From NCBI GenBank assembly GCA_002711555.1, contig PARQ01000009.1, positions 1-34,003 of the forward strand: a stretch of 34,003 bases of DNA, read 5' to 3'. Of this stretch, positions 26,934 through 34,003 are shown one piece after another. Numbering within the stretch: the first letter of the stretch is position 1; each line of letters starts with the position of its first letter. The stretch is from Rhodospirillaceae bacterium (GTDB taxonomy: Bacteria > Pseudomonadota > Alphaproteobacteria > UBA8366). The position numbers were made by a program, and so were the translations under genes. A model generated the notes under the pieces. That model was not told where the DNA came from. It made no database searches and was given only the letters and a program-made list of their open reading frames with translations.

Positions 26934-27404
26934 TTACCCAGATTTTTTGGTCCGTTCAAACAAGCTTTCGTAAATTATACAAATCACTCCAATAGTAATT
27001 GCGGAGTCAGCAACATTAAAAGCTGGCCAATGATAACCACTTATATGGAAATCTAAAAAGTCGACAACTGCTTGATGCAGAATCCTATCTATTAAATTAC
27101 CCAGCGCTCCACCAATGACCAAACCCAGAGCAATAACAGAAAGCCTTGTCCTTGCTTCGCGGAGCCAAAAAAAGAGCAAAACAATTATACCAACAGTCAC
27201 TACTCCCAATAGTATTGGCCCCCAAATAGAATCGCTTTGTAGCATGCCAAAACTGACCCCACGATTCCAAACCAGAACTAGATTAAAAAATGCTGTAATT
27301 TCAATCACACGGGGAGGCTGCATAACAATAGCCAAAATCATCAACTTGCTTAGTTGATCAGAAGCAGTAACAAATGCCGCTGTCCATATGCCAGCTTTTA
27401 TCAT
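26934..27404 (-). CDS. lspA: Lipoprotein signal peptidase II
   Basis: Inner-membrane aspartyl peptidase that removes the signal peptide from diacylglyceryl-prolipoproteins. From ATG 27404 the protein has 156 residues and four hydrophobic helices. The catalytic aspartates are D106 (GNLIDR) and D133 (FNVADSAI), and NRGVSFGM (47-54) is conserved. The ATG shares a base with the ileS TAA (TAATG), so translation is probably coupled. The frame is open further upstream inside ileS but that part is not LspA-like. The next gene encodes a lipoprotein. Confidence 0.97.
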   Translation of the reverse strand: MIKAGIWTAAFVTASDQLSKLMILAIVMQPPRVIEITAFFNLVLVWNRGVSFGMLQSDSIWGPILLGVVTVGIIVLLFFWLREARTRLSVIALGLVIGGALGNLIDRILHQAVVDFLDFHISGYHWPAFNVADSAITIGVICIIYESLFERTKKSG

Positions 27405-30319
27405 TAAGCTGATTCCAATTGACAATTTTCGACTGCGGTTGCACAACGATTGCAGAGGTTCGGAATAGGTTTGCCAACTTCGGGCAATATCTTCCAGCAT
27501 CGCTCACACTTTTGCCCAACTGCCGGCTTGCAAACCACCGCAATATCATCACAATCCGGCAGGCAAAAGGCGCCATCCGGAGCTGGTTGACTGCATAAAT
27601 TAATTGAAGAGACAATCGCTAAATCGGCAATATCTATATCTTCTATCAGGCTTTTATATTTGTTGGACAAATATACTTCAGGTGCTGATTGCAGGCTTGA
27701 ACCGATGCGTTTTTCTACTCTTTCTATCTCAAGAGCGCCCAATATAGCACGCCGAATTAGCCGCACGTGCGACCACTTCTCAGCCAGCTCTTCATCCCGC
27801 CATGTTGGCGGTATATCAGGGAATTGCCGCAAATGGACACTATCCTCACGGCCGTTTTCAGACTTCACATCGTGTCGGATTAGCCAAGCTTCTTCAGCGG
27901 TAAAACAAAGAATTGGGGCAAGCCATGCGGTTAGGCAAGAAAATAAATGATCAAGAACACTGCGTGCCGCACGACGAACCAAGCTAGTTTTTAAATCGCA
28001 ATATAGGCAATCTTTGCGAACATCGAAGTAAAAAGCAGAGAGATCATTTGCACAGAAATCATGAAGCGTACGAAATAGCCGGTGAAAATCGTAGGCGCCG
28101 TAACCGTTACGGACCTCAATATCAATTTCCCAAAGTCGATGAAGTATCCATTTTTCAAGTTCAGGCATCTGTTCATGCTCTACTTGTTCGGCATCGTTAA
28201 ATCCATCCAAATTGCCTAGCAGATATCGTAATGTATTCCTTAGCCGTCGGTATGAGTCAGTTAATTGTTTAATTATTTCGGGACCAATGCGAAGGTCTTC
28301 CGAATAATCTGAAGCGGCCACCCAAAGCCTTAGGGTTTCTGCTCCATTGTTTTGTATAACCTGTTGAGGTGAAACAATGTTACCAAGTGATTTGGACATT
28401 TTCCGACCATCTTCGGCAAGGACAAATCCATGAGTCAGCACCTCCTTGTAGGGCGCCAACCCACGAGTACCACAAGATTCCAGCAATGATGAGTGAAACC
28501 ATCCACGATGTTGGTCAGACCCTTCCAAGTAAAGCGCCGCGGGCCATTCCAAGTTTTCTCGGCCCTCTAACACAAAACTATGTGTAGACCCAGAGTCAAA
28601 CCAGACATCCACAACATCCATGACTTGGTCGTAATCGTCAGAGTTATAATCGTCACCAAGAAACCGCTCCGGATCACTCAAATACCACGCGTCGGCTCCT
28701 TCTTTTTTAAAAATATTAACAATGCGGTCTACCACGTTCTGGTCACGTAATGGCTCGCCATTTATCTTCTTAACAAAAACTGGAATAGGGACGCCCCATG
28801 CTCGTTGACGCGAAATTACCCAGTCTGGCCGCCCTTCTATCATACTTCCGATACGATTTTGAGCACTCTGCGGATGCCACTCAGTCTTCTTTATTTCTGA
28901 AAGCGCGCGGGACCGTAATGTGTCCCCCTCGCTATCAATATCTTTGTCCATTGAAATAAACCATTGAGGAGTGTTCCGGAATATGATGGGTTTTTTCGAC
29001 CTCCATGAATGGGGATATTGATGCTTGAGCCGGGACCGCGCAGTGATCGCAGCATTTTCAACAAGAGCTGCAATCACTGCTTCATTAGCATCACCTCTCT
29101 TACCCTTTTCAGTGAGTACACGCTTACCTGTAAAACCATAGGCCTCACTGGTCAGAAAACCGTCTCCATCAACTGTCGAGGGAATATCTGGATTGATACC
29201 CTTTCCTTCCAAAATTCTTCTATTTGCCACCCACACTTCAAAATCATCTACACCGTGGCCGGGTGCTGTGTGCACAAACCCTGTTCCAGTATCCTCAGTG
29301 ACATGATCACCAACTAATAACGGCACGGAAAAGTGGTATCCTAAAGACCTCAAAGGATGAGCACATAAGGTGTCTTTCAACAGTGTCGTCGAAAAATTAT
29401 CGGTACGCTTGAAGCCATCGACGCGTGCTTGTTCAAAAAACCCATCCGCTAAGCTATCTGCCAACACAAGTTTTTCGCCTTCTCCGACCCAGTTCTCACT
29501 TGGTGCTGAGGTCACTTGATAAAGACCATATGAGATGCGGTCTGAAAAACAGATCGCTCTATTGCCAGGAATAGTCCACGGGGTTGTCGTCCAAATCACA
29601 ATAGAGGCATCCAGCATCTGAGGAATACTACTAGGATTTTTTTCTTCGGGCAGCTCTATGATAGGGAACTTGACCCAAATTTGATCACTCTCAAAATCTT
29701 CGTACTCTACCTCGGCTTCCGCAAGAGCAGTTTTTTCCACCACAGACCACATTACTGGTTTTGACCCCTTGTAAAGGGTTCCATTCATCAGAAACTTGCA
29801 GATTTCGCCTGCAATGCAAGATTGGGCCTCATAGGCCATAGTCAGATAGGGGTGGCCCCAGTCACCAAGAATGCCAAGCCGCTTGAATTCCTCACGCTGA
29901 ATATCAACCCATTTGCTTGCAAACTCTCTGCACTCAGCACGAAATTCCGGAACTGAAACCGCGTCTTTACTTAGTCCCTTCGCCCGATATTTTTCTTCAA
30001 TTTTCCATTCAATTGGAAGACCATGACAGTCCCAGCCCGGAACATAAACCGCATCTTTACCGAGCATTTGTTGGGAGCGATTTATAACATCTTTCAAGAT
30101 TTTATTTAATGCATGCCCAATATGCAGATTTCCATTTGCATAAGGTGGGCCGTCGTGAAGTATAAACCTTTCACGACCGTGTGCCTGGGAGCGTAATTGC
30201 GACCATAAGTCAAGTTTTTGCCATCTTTCTAACAATTCCGGTTCCCGTTTTGGAAGCCCAGCTTTCATAGGGAAATTTGTTTTTGGTAGTAAGAGTGTCT
30301 TTTTATAGTCTGTTGTCAT
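27404..30319 (-). CDS. ileS: Isoleucyl-tRNA synthetase
   Basis: Class I synthetase that charges tRNA-Ile and edits misactivated valine. HIGH is at 66-69 ([10 protein letters not shown]), the CP1 editing domain contains [11 protein letters not shown], and KMSKSLGN lies in the second half of the Rossmann fold. The C-terminal zinc ribbon [12 protein letters not shown] with CNRCATAVE is present, as in the bacterial (mupirocin-sensitive) type. Length is 971 aa from ATG 30319; a TTG sits just before it. It lies 86 bases after ribF, the common ribF-ileS-lspA order. That gap holds a small GC-rich hairpin, CGGCA and TGCCG, around 30338. Confidence 0.98.
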   Translation of the reverse strand: MTTDYKKTLLLPKTNFPMKAGLPKREPELLERWQKLDLWSQLRSQAHGRERFILHDGPPYANGNLHIGHALNKILKDVINRSQQMLGKDAVYVPGWDCHGLPIEWKIEEKYRAKGLSKDAVSVPEFRAECREFASKWVDIQREEFKRLGILGDWGHPYLTMAYEAQSCIAGEICKFLMNGTLYKGSKPVMWSVVEKTALAEAEVEYEDFESDQIWVKFPIIELPEEKNPSSIPQMLDASIVIWTTTPWTIPGNRAICFSDRISYGLYQVTSAPSENWVGEGEKLVLADSLADGFFEQARVDGFKRTDNFSTTLLKDTLCAHPLRSLGYHFSVPLLVGDHVTEDTGTGFVHTAPGHGVDDFEVWVANRRILEGKGINPDIPSTVDGDGFLTSEAYGFTGKRVLTEKGKRGDANEAVIAALVENAAITARSRLKHQYPHSWRSKKPIIFRNTPQWFISMDKDIDSEGDTLRSRALSEIKKTEWHPQSAQNRIGSMIEGRPDWVISRQRAWGVPIPVFVKKINGEPLRDQNVVDRIVNIFKKEGADAWYLSDPERFLGDDYNSDDYDQVMDVVDVWFDSGSTHSFVLEGRENLEWPAALYLEGSDQHRGWFHSSLLESCGTRGLAPYKEVLTHGFVLAEDGRKMSKSLGNIVSPQQVIQNNGAETLRLWVAASDYSEDLRIGPEIIKQLTDSYRRLRNTLRYLLGNLDGFNDAEQVEHEQMPELEKWILHRLWEIDIEVRNGYGAYDFHRLFRTLHDFCANDLSAFYFDVRKDCLYCDLKTSLVRRAARSVLDHLFSCLTAWLAPILCFTAEEAWLIRHDVKSENGREDSVHLRQFPDIPPTWRDEELAEKWSHVRLIRRAILGALEIERVEKRIGSSLQSAPEVYLSNKYKSLIEDIDIADLAIVSSINLCSQPAPDGAFCLPDCDDIAVVCKPAVGQKCERCWKILPEVGKPIPNLCNRCATAVENCQLESA

Positions 30320-30405
30320 CAATTCACATCTTTGCCCGGCAGGTGCCGCAAAATTCTCAAATACAAAGTCATCCTATATGCCGCAGCTTTTTTATCAAGC
30401 ACAGC

Positions 30406-31359
30406 TCAACGTGCACCAGCGGAACGAATTTCGAGGGTCCGTTTGGCAATAGCACTATCAATCTCAATACGCTCCTTGAGTGCATCAACATCATCGAATT
30501 TCTGCTCAGGGCGCAAGAATTCGATAAGTGCAACGCGTAATATTTCTCCGTAGATATTTTGCGAAAAATTAAAAATGTGTGTTTCTAAAAATACACGTGT
30601 CCCGTCTAATGTTGGACGATTGCCAATGTTGGCCACGCCATTTAACCAACGGGTATTTTCACTTTCATTTTCAATATTCAAACCTGCACGAACAATATAG
30701 CCTCCGAAAGCTGGACGGAGATAGTTTCCGAGATCGATATTTGCAGTCGGAAAACCGAGGTCGCGGCCCCGCTGGTCTCCTTTGATTACAGGGCCCACGA
30801 TTTCAAATGGCCGACCAAGTAAAGCAGCAGCGAGCGCTGGCTTACCCGAGACTAAATTCTCGCGGATACGGGTCGAAGAGTATATTCCTCCTCCGGGAGC
30901 TGCCACCGCCTCTACCAAAGATACATTAAATCCATATGTCTCGCCCAATCTTTTTAACAAAGCACCATCACCACTGCGCTTGCATCCGAATCTGAAGTTA
31001 TATCCAACGGAGACATGCCGCGCCGCAAGCCCATCGACCAAAACCTGGCGAACAAATTCTTTTGGCGACTGGCTCGAAAGAACCTGATCGAAGGTAAGTA
31101 CTAATAGGAAATCAACTCCTATAGCGGCCATAAATCGTGCTTTTTCATCGGTACCAGTAAGATAAAATGGTGCGTCATGAGGGCGGAAGTATTTACGAGG
31201 ATGAGGATCAAAGGTGACCACACCCAGTGGTTTATCCTTCGCTACAGCTGCACCAATTACCGCCTGGTGCCCACGATGCAGACCATCGAAGTTACCTAAC
31301 ACCACTGTCGCACCACGGTATTGCTCTGGCACTTCCAAGACACTACGGTAAATTTTCAT
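30406..31359 (-). CDS. ribF: Bifunctional riboflavin kinase / FAD synthetase
   Basis: Converts riboflavin to FMN and then FAD. The N-terminal adenylyltransferase domain has GNFDGLHRGH (22-31) and the YNFRFGCKRSGD element. The C-terminal riboflavin kinase domain (from about 185) has RDLGFPTANIDL and YGEILRVALIEFLRPEQKF. Starting at ATG 31359 (MKIYRSVLEV) the length is 317 aa, with GGGA upstream. Earlier in-frame Mets give a non-homologous hydrophobic leader and are rejected. A terminator separates it from the MaoC gene upstream. Confidence 0.96.
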   Translation of the reverse strand: MKIYRSVLEVPEQYRGATVVLGNFDGLHRGHQAVIGAAVAKDKPLGVVTFDPHPRKYFRPHDAPFYLTGTDEKARFMAAIGVDFLLVLTFDQVLSSQSPKEFVRQVLVDGLAARHVSVGYNFRFGCKRSGDGALLKRLGETYGFNVSLVEAVAAPGGGIYSSTRIRENLVSGKPALAAALLGRPFEIVGPVIKGDQRGRDLGFPTANIDLGNYLRPAFGGYIVRAGLNIENESENTRWLNGVANIGNRPTLDGTRVFLETHIFNFSQNIYGEILRVALIEFLRPEQKFDDVDALKERIEIDSAIAKRTLEIRSAGAR

Positions 31360-31392
31360 CGCTTTTCCCATTAAACAAACAATCCATGACAG

Positions 31393-31421
31393 AAAAACAC
31401 TGAAACGTCCTTGTTCAGTGT
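31393..31421 (-). terminator. Intrinsic terminator after the MaoC gene
   Basis: On the minus strand ACACTGAA (31421-31414), a 9-base loop and TTCAGTGT (31404-31397) form an 8-bp stem running directly into TTTTTC. It lies about 30 bases past the MaoC stop and is the best intrinsic terminator in the window. Confidence 0.65.
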
Positions 31422-31450
31422 ATTCCAATATTAAATGGTAACTCAGTGTA

Positions 31451-31903
31451 CTAACTATCTTTACGAGAGGGCACTAATAAAACAGATCTTCCCTCAACAA
31501 CAATCTTATCACGAACTTTACATGCCGATTGGGCTATGACACGCTTCTTATCGACGATAACATCAGAGATGGTGACAGTGGTAGTTACTGTATCACCCGG
31601 CCGTACTGGTGCTCGGAATTTGACCTCCTGATTCATGTACACACAGCCCGGACCGGGAAGCTTGGTGCCAAGCACAGTCGAGATAAAAACTGCAGTCAAC
31701 ATGCCATGAGCTATACGCCCCTTAAAAATCGACTCTTTAGCGAATTCTTCATTTAGATGCAGCGGATTATTGTCGCCCGAGATGCCCGCAAAAATAACAA
31801 TATCTGCCTCAGTAATGGTCTTAGCATAAGACGCTGACATGCCTACCGTCAGATCCTCAATAAAGTAACCGTGTAAATCTATTTTCGATACTCCTGATTC
31901 CAT
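31451..31903 (-). CDS. MaoC family dehydratase (R-specific enoyl-CoA hydratase-like)
   Basis: Hot-dog-fold hydratase, likely acting on enoyl- or 3-hydroxyacyl-CoA. The hydratase-2 motif is complete: D44 and H49 in FAGISGDNNPLHLNEEFA, followed by KGRIAHGML. Length 150 aa is like PhaJ, which adds water to trans-2-enoyl-CoA to give R-3-hydroxyacyl-CoA; the real substrate is unknown. ATG 31903 (MESGVSKIDLHGYF) has GAGGTG about 9 bases upstream; an open upstream stretch to 31999 is rejected. A candidate promoter precedes it and a terminator follows. Confidence 0.9.
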   Translation of the reverse strand: MESGVSKIDLHGYFIEDLTVGMSASYAKTITEADIVIFAGISGDNNPLHLNEEFAKESIFKGRIAHGMLTAVFISTVLGTKLPGPGCVYMNQEVKFRAPVRPGDTVTTTVTISDVIVDKKRVIAQSACKVRDKIVVEGRSVLLVPSRKDS

Positions 31904-31954
31904 CTTGGGCACCTCTTTTACTCGTGTATAATTTTGGTACGTTTTGTGCGCTGC

Positions 31955-31983
31955 AATATATCTTTGTTGCTCTTTTCCAGCAA
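31955..31983 (-). promoter_or_regulatory. Candidate promoter of the MaoC gene
   Basis: Minus-strand TTGCTG (31983-31978), a 17-base spacer and TATATT (31960-31955; 5/6 match) lie about 50 bases before the MaoC start. Confidence 0.45.
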
Positions 31984-32016
31984 TCATGAAGCCTAGCAAA
32001 CATTTTCCAATTTTAT

Positions 32017-32247
32017 TTATTCTTTCTCACTTAACTTTTTTCGGTTTTTAGCTTCATCAATAACATTACAACGCTCACTATCGGTCTTCTTATGCCACTG
32101 CGCTATTTCCGGAAGAGTTCGATAGCACCCAAGACAAAAACCGGTTTTGCCATCAATGTGGCAAACACCAATGCAGGGTGATGTTGTATTACCGTTTGCT
32201 TTACATGAAGATAAAGGTATTTTGCTAGGCTTTGGCAAAAAGTTCAC
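32017..32247 (-). CDS. DUF1289 family protein
   Basis: Small 76-residue protein with the DUF1289 cysteine pattern: [20 protein letters not shown] then [18 protein letters not shown]. The four cysteines (CxxxC and CxxC) suggest a metal-binding site. The function is unknown. GTG 32247 is the only upstream start with an acceptable length; no strong Shine-Dalgarno is seen. A good promoter lies about 60 bases upstream. It precedes the MaoC gene by 113 bases. Confidence 0.88.
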   Translation of the reverse strand: MNFLPKPSKIPLSSCKANGNTTSPCIGVCHIDGKTGFCLGCYRTLPEIAQWHKKTDSERCNVIDEAKNRKKLSEKE

Positions 32248-32309
32248 TCAATTTACAAACATTAAGTTCAAGATAATTTTTTGAGAAACCACAAATGATT
32301 AAAGTCAGA

Positions 32310-32338
32310 ATAATAGTGTCCTATAACTTATTTGTGAA
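32310..32338 (-). promoter_or_regulatory. Candidate promoter of the DUF1289 gene
   Basis: Minus-strand TTCACA (32338-32333; 5/6), a 17-base spacer and TATTAT (32315-32310; 5/6) form a strong sigma-70-like match pointing at the DUF1289 gene. Confidence 0.5.
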
Positions 32339-32427
32339 CTACACATGAAAAGTTTTTGTAAATTGAAATTTTTGATTGCGCATACCCCCCTATTACTGGG
32401 GTGCCTAATTAATAACAGCAGTTTTGA

Positions 32428-32445
32428 TTTTGAAAATATTCAAAA
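32428..32445. promoter_or_regulatory. AT-rich inverted repeat upstream of the MFS gene
   Basis: TTTTGAA (32428-32434) and TTCAAAA (32439-32445) are perfect 7-bp arms with a 4-base loop, 46 bases before the MFS start. It may be an operator for a local regulator. ACCCC (32384-32388) and GGGGT (32398-32402) form a second small hairpin. Confidence 0.35.
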
Positions 32446-32490
32446 AATGAATTGAGATAACCCCCTCTAATCTCTTGGAATAAACATGCC

Positions 32491-33717
32491 ATGACACGCG
32501 AAAAAATAAATTTCTTTTTCCTAAATCTTGGCCATTTCTTTGATCATTTCTTGATATTGATCTTTGCAACTGTAGCCGTGGCGCTGGCTGTAGACCGCCG
32601 AATTGATATTCCCGGGATTACAACTGATTGGGGTCTTACTTATTCAGAGTTTATTCCTTTCGCCACTGCTGGTTTTATAGCTTTCGGATTGTTCTCTATC
32701 CCTGCAGCTTGGGTCGCCGATAAGTGGAGCCGATCTGGTATGATAGGGGTATTTTTTTTCGGCATGGGCCTGGCTTCGATGCTGGCAGCGCTTGCACAAA
32801 CGCCCATTCAGCTTGGTGGTGCGGTATTCCTTATCGGCGTTATGGGCGCTATATACCACCCAGTTGGGCTGGCACTCGTGGTTCAGGGAAGGGTCAATAC
32901 GGGCGTTCCTTTGGCGGTTAATGGCATATTTGGCAATCTTGGTGTTGCAGCTGCTCCTTTGGTAACCCTCTTTTTAATTGAATATTACGGTTGGCGAGCC
33001 GCTTTCTTCATTCCAGGAGCTACTTGTTTTACCGTTGGCATTGCGTATGCCTTATTTTTGCGTGCGGGGCCTGATCCGGGAGTGGTTTCAGCAGAAAAAA
33101 AAGCCTCGGTAGACGCCTCTATTCTCAATTTAGATCGAATTCTTCTTTTTCGTGTCTTTGCAATAATTTTTCTCACAGCAGCAATAGGCAGTTTTATATT
33201 TCAAAGTACAACTTTCGCACTTCCCAAAATATTTGACGAACGGCTCGCAGGGTTTGCTGCAAGTGGCCGAGAAATAGGCTGGTGGTCCTTCGCAGTATTT
33301 GCAATTGCCTCTTTTGCCCAATTGATCGTGGGATATACCATAGACCGCTATTCTGCACGCCTAGTTTTTGCGATAGTTGCTTCATCACAGGCAGTCTTTT
33401 TTGGATTAATGTTGAATCTTGAGGGTGTGCAAGCACTTATTGTAGCAGTATGCTTTATGCTTGTTGTCTTTGGGCAAATTCCGATAAATGATGTTCTGGT
33501 TGGCCGTGTTGCTAAAAGTGAATGGAGAGCGAGAGCATTTTCGGCGCGCTACATCGTAACCTTTGCGGTGATGGCGACAACGATACCAGCTTTATCCTAT
33601 ATCCACGCAAATGGGGGCTTCACCCGCTTATTTATTTTAATGGGGATTGGAGCATCAATAATCTTTTGTGCTGTGCTTTTCCTTCCTAATACTAAGGCAG
33701 CTATCCAATCTAAGTGA
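32491..33717 (+). CDS. Major facilitator superfamily transporter
   Basis: Inner-membrane transporter of 408 aa with about twelve hydrophobic helices. The loop between helices 2 and 3 reads AAWVADKWSRSGMIGV, an MFS motif-A variant. The sequence FNLGHFFDHF-like start (FLNLGHFFDHFLILIFATV) and the GAIYHPVGLALVV segment recall the fosmidomycin-resistance-like branch, but the substrate cannot be told. A two-codon frame (ATG CCA TGA, 32486-32494) overlaps the start codon and GGAA lies about 12 bases upstream. It is divergent from the DUF1289 gene and convergent with the fetB-like gene 19 bases away. Confidence 0.9.
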   Translation: MTREKINFFFLNLGHFFDHFLILIFATVAVALAVDRRIDIPGITTDWGLTYSEFIPFATAGFIAFGLFSIPAAWVADKWSRSGMIGVFFFGMGLASMLAALAQTPIQLGGAVFLIGVMGAIYHPVGLALVVQGRVNTGVPLAVNGIFGNLGVAAAPLVTLFLIEYYGWRAAFFIPGATCFTVGIAYALFLRAGPDPGVVSAEKKASVDASILNLDRILLFRVFAIIFLTAAIGSFIFQSTTFALPKIFDERLAGFAASGREIGWWSFAVFAIASFAQLIVGYTIDRYSARLVFAIVASSQAVFFGLMLNLEGVQALIVAVCFMLVVFGQIPINDVLVGRVAKSEWRARAFSARYIVTFAVMATTIPALSYIHANGGFTRLFILMGIGASIIFCAVLFLPNTKAAIQSK

Positions 33718-33736
33718 AAAATTTTCAATATTATGT

Positions 33737-34003
33737 TCAGATACTTTTGAATGTCTTTAATCGGTCAAGTCGAAGTCGATGTCGGGAGTCGCTCAAAAGT
33801 CTTGCGCCGCCTAATATCGCGCAAAGAGAGCCAAAAGCGGTACCCCCCCCAACCATAAACATAATCAGCAATTGGTATTTAACAGCCTCCTCCGGATCAA
33901 CGCCAGCGAGTATCTGTCCAGTCATCATACCTGGCAAAAACACAATCCCTGCCGCCGCCATCGAATTTATAATGGGCAGCATGGCAGTACGGAGTGCCTC
34001 GCG
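33737..34003 (-). CDS. FetB-like ABC transporter permease, C-terminal part (cut by the right edge)
   Basis: Only the last 88 residues are in the window; the frame stays open to the edge (REALRTA before MLPIINSM). Typical C-terminal features of the FetB/UPF0014 family are present: LPIINSMAAAGIVFLPGMMT, GQILAGVDPEEAVKYQ and a last hydrophobic helix. In E. coli FetAB is proposed to export iron under oxidative stress. The gene begins to the right of the window; a FetA-like ATPase would be expected beside it. Confidence 0.88.
   Translation of the reverse strand, partial: REALRTAMLPIINSMAAAGIVFLPGMMTGQILAGVDPEEAVKYQLLIMFMVGGGTAFGSLCAILGGARLLSDSRHRLRLDRLKTFKSI

Noticed and set aside
27405..27500. 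N-terminal extension of LspA into ileS
   Set aside because: The extra 32 residues come from the ileS zinc-ribbon region read in another frame; LspA homology begins at ATG 27404.
1..34003. CRISPR arrays, insertion sequences, integrases, attachment sites, toxin-antitoxin or defence genes
   Set aside because: None seen. No regularly spaced direct repeats, transposase-like frames or mobile-element boundaries were found by eye.

Overview
The window reads as chromosomal DNA from an alphaproteobacterium of moderate to low GC content. Three things point there. The left edge carries the 5' end of a 16S rRNA gene with the alphaproteobacterial start (AACGAACGCTGGCGGCATGC). Several families typical of or largely limited to alphaproteobacteria are present: DUF4167, DUF1178, the DUF3035 lipoprotein, DUF1289 and an NDUFAF5-like methyltransferase-fold protein. 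The gene blocks also match known alphaproteobacterial synteny. The histidyl-tRNA synthetase keeps the canonical motif 2 loop (FRRERPQKGR), which argues against the Rhizobiales/Rhodobacterales/Caulobacterales group with altered tRNA-His identity and fits a Rhodospirillales-like or deep-branching marine lineage. The lineage is an inference. No tRNA, CRISPR array, insertion sequence or prophage was recognised.

Layout, left to right. 1-460: 5' end of a leftward rRNA operon with leader hairpin and two candidate TTGACA promoters. 573-1949: rightward M23 murein endopeptidase. 1946-13120: long leftward block holding lysC, a rodZ-like gene, hisS, prfA, prmC, DUF4167, clpB and an M14 cytosolic carboxypeptidase (listed in transcription order). 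13253-14044: rightward ubiG. 14098-15995: leftward grxC, nitrilase-family amidase and DUF1178. 16292-18021: rightward NDUFAF5-like protein and a six-helix membrane protein. 18045-20666: leftward parvulin isomerase, argJ and mutT. 20882-23605: rightward secA. 23626-32247: leftward DUF1289, MaoC hydratase, ribF, ileS, lspA, DUF3035 lipoprotein and an M16 peptidase pair. 32491-33717: rightward MFS transporter. 33737-34003: leftward 3' end of a fetB-like permease.

Functional links: prfA/prmC (release factor and the enzyme that methylates its GGQ glutamine) and ileS/lspA are joined by TAATG stop/start overlaps. lspA is followed at once by a lipoprotein gene. SecA, a periplasmic parvulin isomerase, LspA, the DUF3035 lipoprotein and the M16 pair form an envelope-biogenesis neighbourhood. 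clpB has a good candidate RpoH-type heat-shock promoter. Most gaps are short, and all five convergent junctions lack an obvious terminator. One clear intrinsic terminator was found, after the MaoC gene.

This is mostly conserved core genome. I did not find a convincing undescribed multi-gene system. The points most worth checking are the clpB 5' region and its overlapping M14 carboxypeptidase gene, the degenerate SAM motif in the NDUFAF5-like protein, the shared CTAG double stop codon, the 15-bp in-frame duplication in ubiG, and apparent gaps (ptsP, ispG, comF) in otherwise familiar synteny. Start codons were revised by eye for several genes and are stated per entry.
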